A stretch of DNA of 6,113 nucleotides from an uncultured Oscillospiraceae bacterium (GTDB lineage Bacteria; Bacillota; Clostridia; Oscillospirales; Oscillospiraceae). The notes below the pieces were generated by a model. The model ran no database searches. It was not told where the DNA came from and was given only the letters and a program-made list of their open reading frames with translations. Shown piece after piece: positions 5,437-6,113 of this stretch. The stretch covers positions 1-6,113 of the forward strand of contig CAJUQN010000129.1 in the NCBI GenBank assembly GCA_910588625.1. The letters run 5' to 3'. How positions within the stretch are numbered: the stretch's first letter is position 1; the number at the start of each line of letters is the position of its first letter. The position numbers and the translations under genes were made by a program.

Positions 5437-5622
5437 TTGTTTAGGATTCGAGACAAATATATGATAGATTGCGCAGACTTTGTGTTGGCGGTATATGACA
5501 ATAACCGTGTTATAAAAAATCAAGTTGGGGCAGCAGTACAATATGCAGAGTCGAAAGGCATACCGATAGTGTTTGTTCATCCAGATAATGGAGTAATAAA
5601 ATTTACAGATGCTATTTTTTAG
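5437..5622 (+). pseudogene. SLOG (DUF1273/YspA-like) protein, C-terminal fragment
   Basis: The frame RIRDKYMIDCADFVLAVYDN, then GAAVQYAESKGIPIVFVHPD, matches the second half of SLOG Rossmann-fold proteins (YpsA/DUF1273 kind). There, R(N)xxMVDxSDxxLAVYDG is followed by a GT-type helix and a final strand VxxxHPD. SLOG domains bind nucleotide-derived ligands; members in mobile elements have no settled role. The usual length is about 180 residues and only about 58 remain. The TTG at 5437 has no ribosome site. The G(T/S)GGT(A/K) loop common after AVYD is altered here (NNRVIKNQ). The piece is clearly more AT-rich than the gene before it and begins 2-3 bases after the previous stop, so the break is at about 5434-5442. 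Confidence 0.65.
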
Positions 5623-5720
5623 TGTTTGCCTTGATTCAGTGCTATTAAACCCAATAGGCTAGATAACATTTATTTATAACATCAGTTGACATATCCGTTT
5701 AATTTCCCAGATGCAGTTGC
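5623..5720. other. AT-rich intergenic stretch
   Basis: No reading frame, repeat or RNA gene is recognised here. A TTGACA at 5687-5692 on the plus strand looks like a -35 box but has no -10 partner at a usable distance. This may be the original flank of the element, where an attachment site could lie, but no matching repeat is visible in the window. Confidence 0.3.
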
Positions 5721-5756
5721 GCAAATGAGCCTGTTTTCCCAAACAGGCTCATTTGC
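5721..5756 (-). terminator. Perfect 16-bp hairpin after the HxlR gene
   Basis: Arms 5721-5736 and 5741-5756 are perfectly complementary with a 4-base loop. The hairpin begins one base after the HxlR stop (TAA, 5758-5760 on the minus strand). It separates convergent transcripts, as an intrinsic terminator would. There is no clean T-run outside the stem in either direction, only short T-stretches within and beside it, so it may work weakly in both directions. Confidence 0.65.
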
Positions 5757-5757
5757 T

Positions 5758-6087
5758 TTACATGATCCGGTGATTGTCTCCCCATTCGCACATGCCATCC
5801 AGAATAGGGATTAGCGATTTGCCCCGCTCTGTCAAGCGATACTCCACTTTAGGTGGAATCTGCGGATACTCCTTCCGATCGACCAATTGATCGGCCTCCA
5901 GTTCCTTCAACGTGGCGCTGAGCGTTTTATAGGAGATGCTTCCGATATACTTTTTTATCTCATTGAACCGGACCACTCCAAATTCCATCAGAGTGTACAA
6001 AATGGTCATTTTATACTTTCCGTTAATCAGCGAAAGGGTATAGCTGAAGCCTGTATTGCTTAGAGCCTGTTTAAAATCTTTTGACAA
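5758..6087 (-). CDS. HxlR-family winged-helix transcriptional regulator
   Basis: The 109-residue frame reads FSYTLSLINGKYKMTILYTL, then GVVRFNEIKKYI, ISYKTLSATLKELEADQLVD, KEYPQIPPKVEYRLTERGKS and LIPILDGMCEWG. This is the complete HxlR pattern: the (W)KxxIL helix, the RF.EL....IS.K.LS..LKELE..GLV recognition helix, the R..Y...PP.VEY.LT..G wing and the closing L..L..W dimer helix. HxlR proteins act as homodimers responding to redox, aldehydes or other small effectors and usually control a divergent neighbour. No Cys is present near the N-terminus, where some redox-sensing members carry one; the only Cys is in MCEWG. The start is uncertain: TTG 6087 has no ribosome site and the frame stays open to the window edge, so the true start may lie beyond 6113. 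The gene looks intact. Confidence 0.88.
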   Translation of the reverse strand: MSKDFKQALSNTGFSYTLSLINGKYKMTILYTLMEFGVVRFNEIKKYIGSISYKTLSATLKELEADQLVDRKEYPQIPPKVEYRLTERGKSLIPILDGMCEWGDNHRIM

Positions 6088-6113
6088 AAATGGCGGAGTG
6101 GGAGATAATAGGA

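Larger units (their letters stand above)
1..5622. mobile_element. Decayed integrative/conjugative element region (mosaic of gene fragments)
   Basis: This span holds two truncated RepA_N initiators, an ArdC-like zincin fragment, a group II intron reverse transcriptase slice, a sliding-clamp C-terminus, a plasmid-related small protein, a DUF6744-like fragment, a SLOG fragment and a toxin-antitoxin pair. These families are typical of Firmicutes ICEs and plasmids. At least seven places show one family ending abruptly where another begins, often out of frame. The left limit lies outside the window. The right limit is put at the end of the SLOG fragment, because the next gene (HxlR) looks intact and is not mobile-element specific. 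No terminal repeats, attachment site or integrase were seen. That this is one element rather than several layered ones is inference. Confidence 0.6.

Noticed and set aside
1..6113. CRISPR array, tRNA or rRNA genes, or terminal inverted repeats of an insertion sequence.
   Set aside because: No regularly spaced repeats, no tRNA-like cloverleaf with CCA end and no rRNA core sequence were seen. The inverted repeats found are local hairpins or an operator.

Overview
The window looks like chromosomal DNA of a Gram-positive Clostridia (Firmicutes), probably a gut Oscillospiraceae or Lachnospiraceae relative. The grounds are strong AGGAGG-type ribosome sites, a textbook sigma-A promoter, and protein families (RepA_N initiators, ArdC-like zincin, plasmid-related small proteins, group II intron reverse transcriptase) typical of integrative and conjugative elements (ICEs) and plasmids in that group. 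I assigned families from memory of conserved patterns, without a database search.

Almost everything from base 1 to about 5622 reads as a decayed or heavily deleted mobile element. Gene fragments are butted together at abrupt junctions. On the minus strand at 1-638, the first part of a RepA_N replication initiator is joined out of frame to the middle of an ArdC-like protein with an HEIAH zinc motif. A terminator-like hairpin (654-700) lies just upstream of this repA. On the plus strand at about 784-1065 is a slice of a group II intron reverse transcriptase with an in-frame TAG. It is joined to the C-terminal part of an unidentified protein with a Pro/Gln-rich and acidic tail (1062-1658).

In the middle, on the minus strand (1683-2275), is a complete, apparently intact type II toxin-antitoxin pair: a Phd/YefM-like antitoxin and a ParE/RelE-like toxin with ATGA coupling. 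Its promoter has consensus boxes and a perfect 12-bp inverted repeat overlapping the -10 box.

From 2411 to 5622, mostly on the plus strand, is a second set of ICE maintenance genes. It contains a second, different RepA_N N-terminus fused in frame to an S1-like protein, the C-terminus of a DnaN-like sliding clamp, a 118-aa unknown protein, a 14-codon remnant, a 94-aa plasmid-related protein, an unknown gene running into a DUF6744-like fragment, and the end of a SLOG (DUF1273-like) protein. The order looks like one replication/maintenance operon with pieces removed. A truncated HTH (YafY/WYL-type) regulator on the minus strand (3026-3373) interrupts it tail to tail.

The right edge (5758-6087, minus) holds an HxlR-family regulator that looks intact and is followed by a perfect 16-bp hairpin. 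It may belong to the host chromosome or to the next module. I see no clear new defence or catalytic system. The most interesting aspects are the density of gene-fragment junctions, the two separate truncated initiators, and the intact addiction module in the middle of the wreckage.
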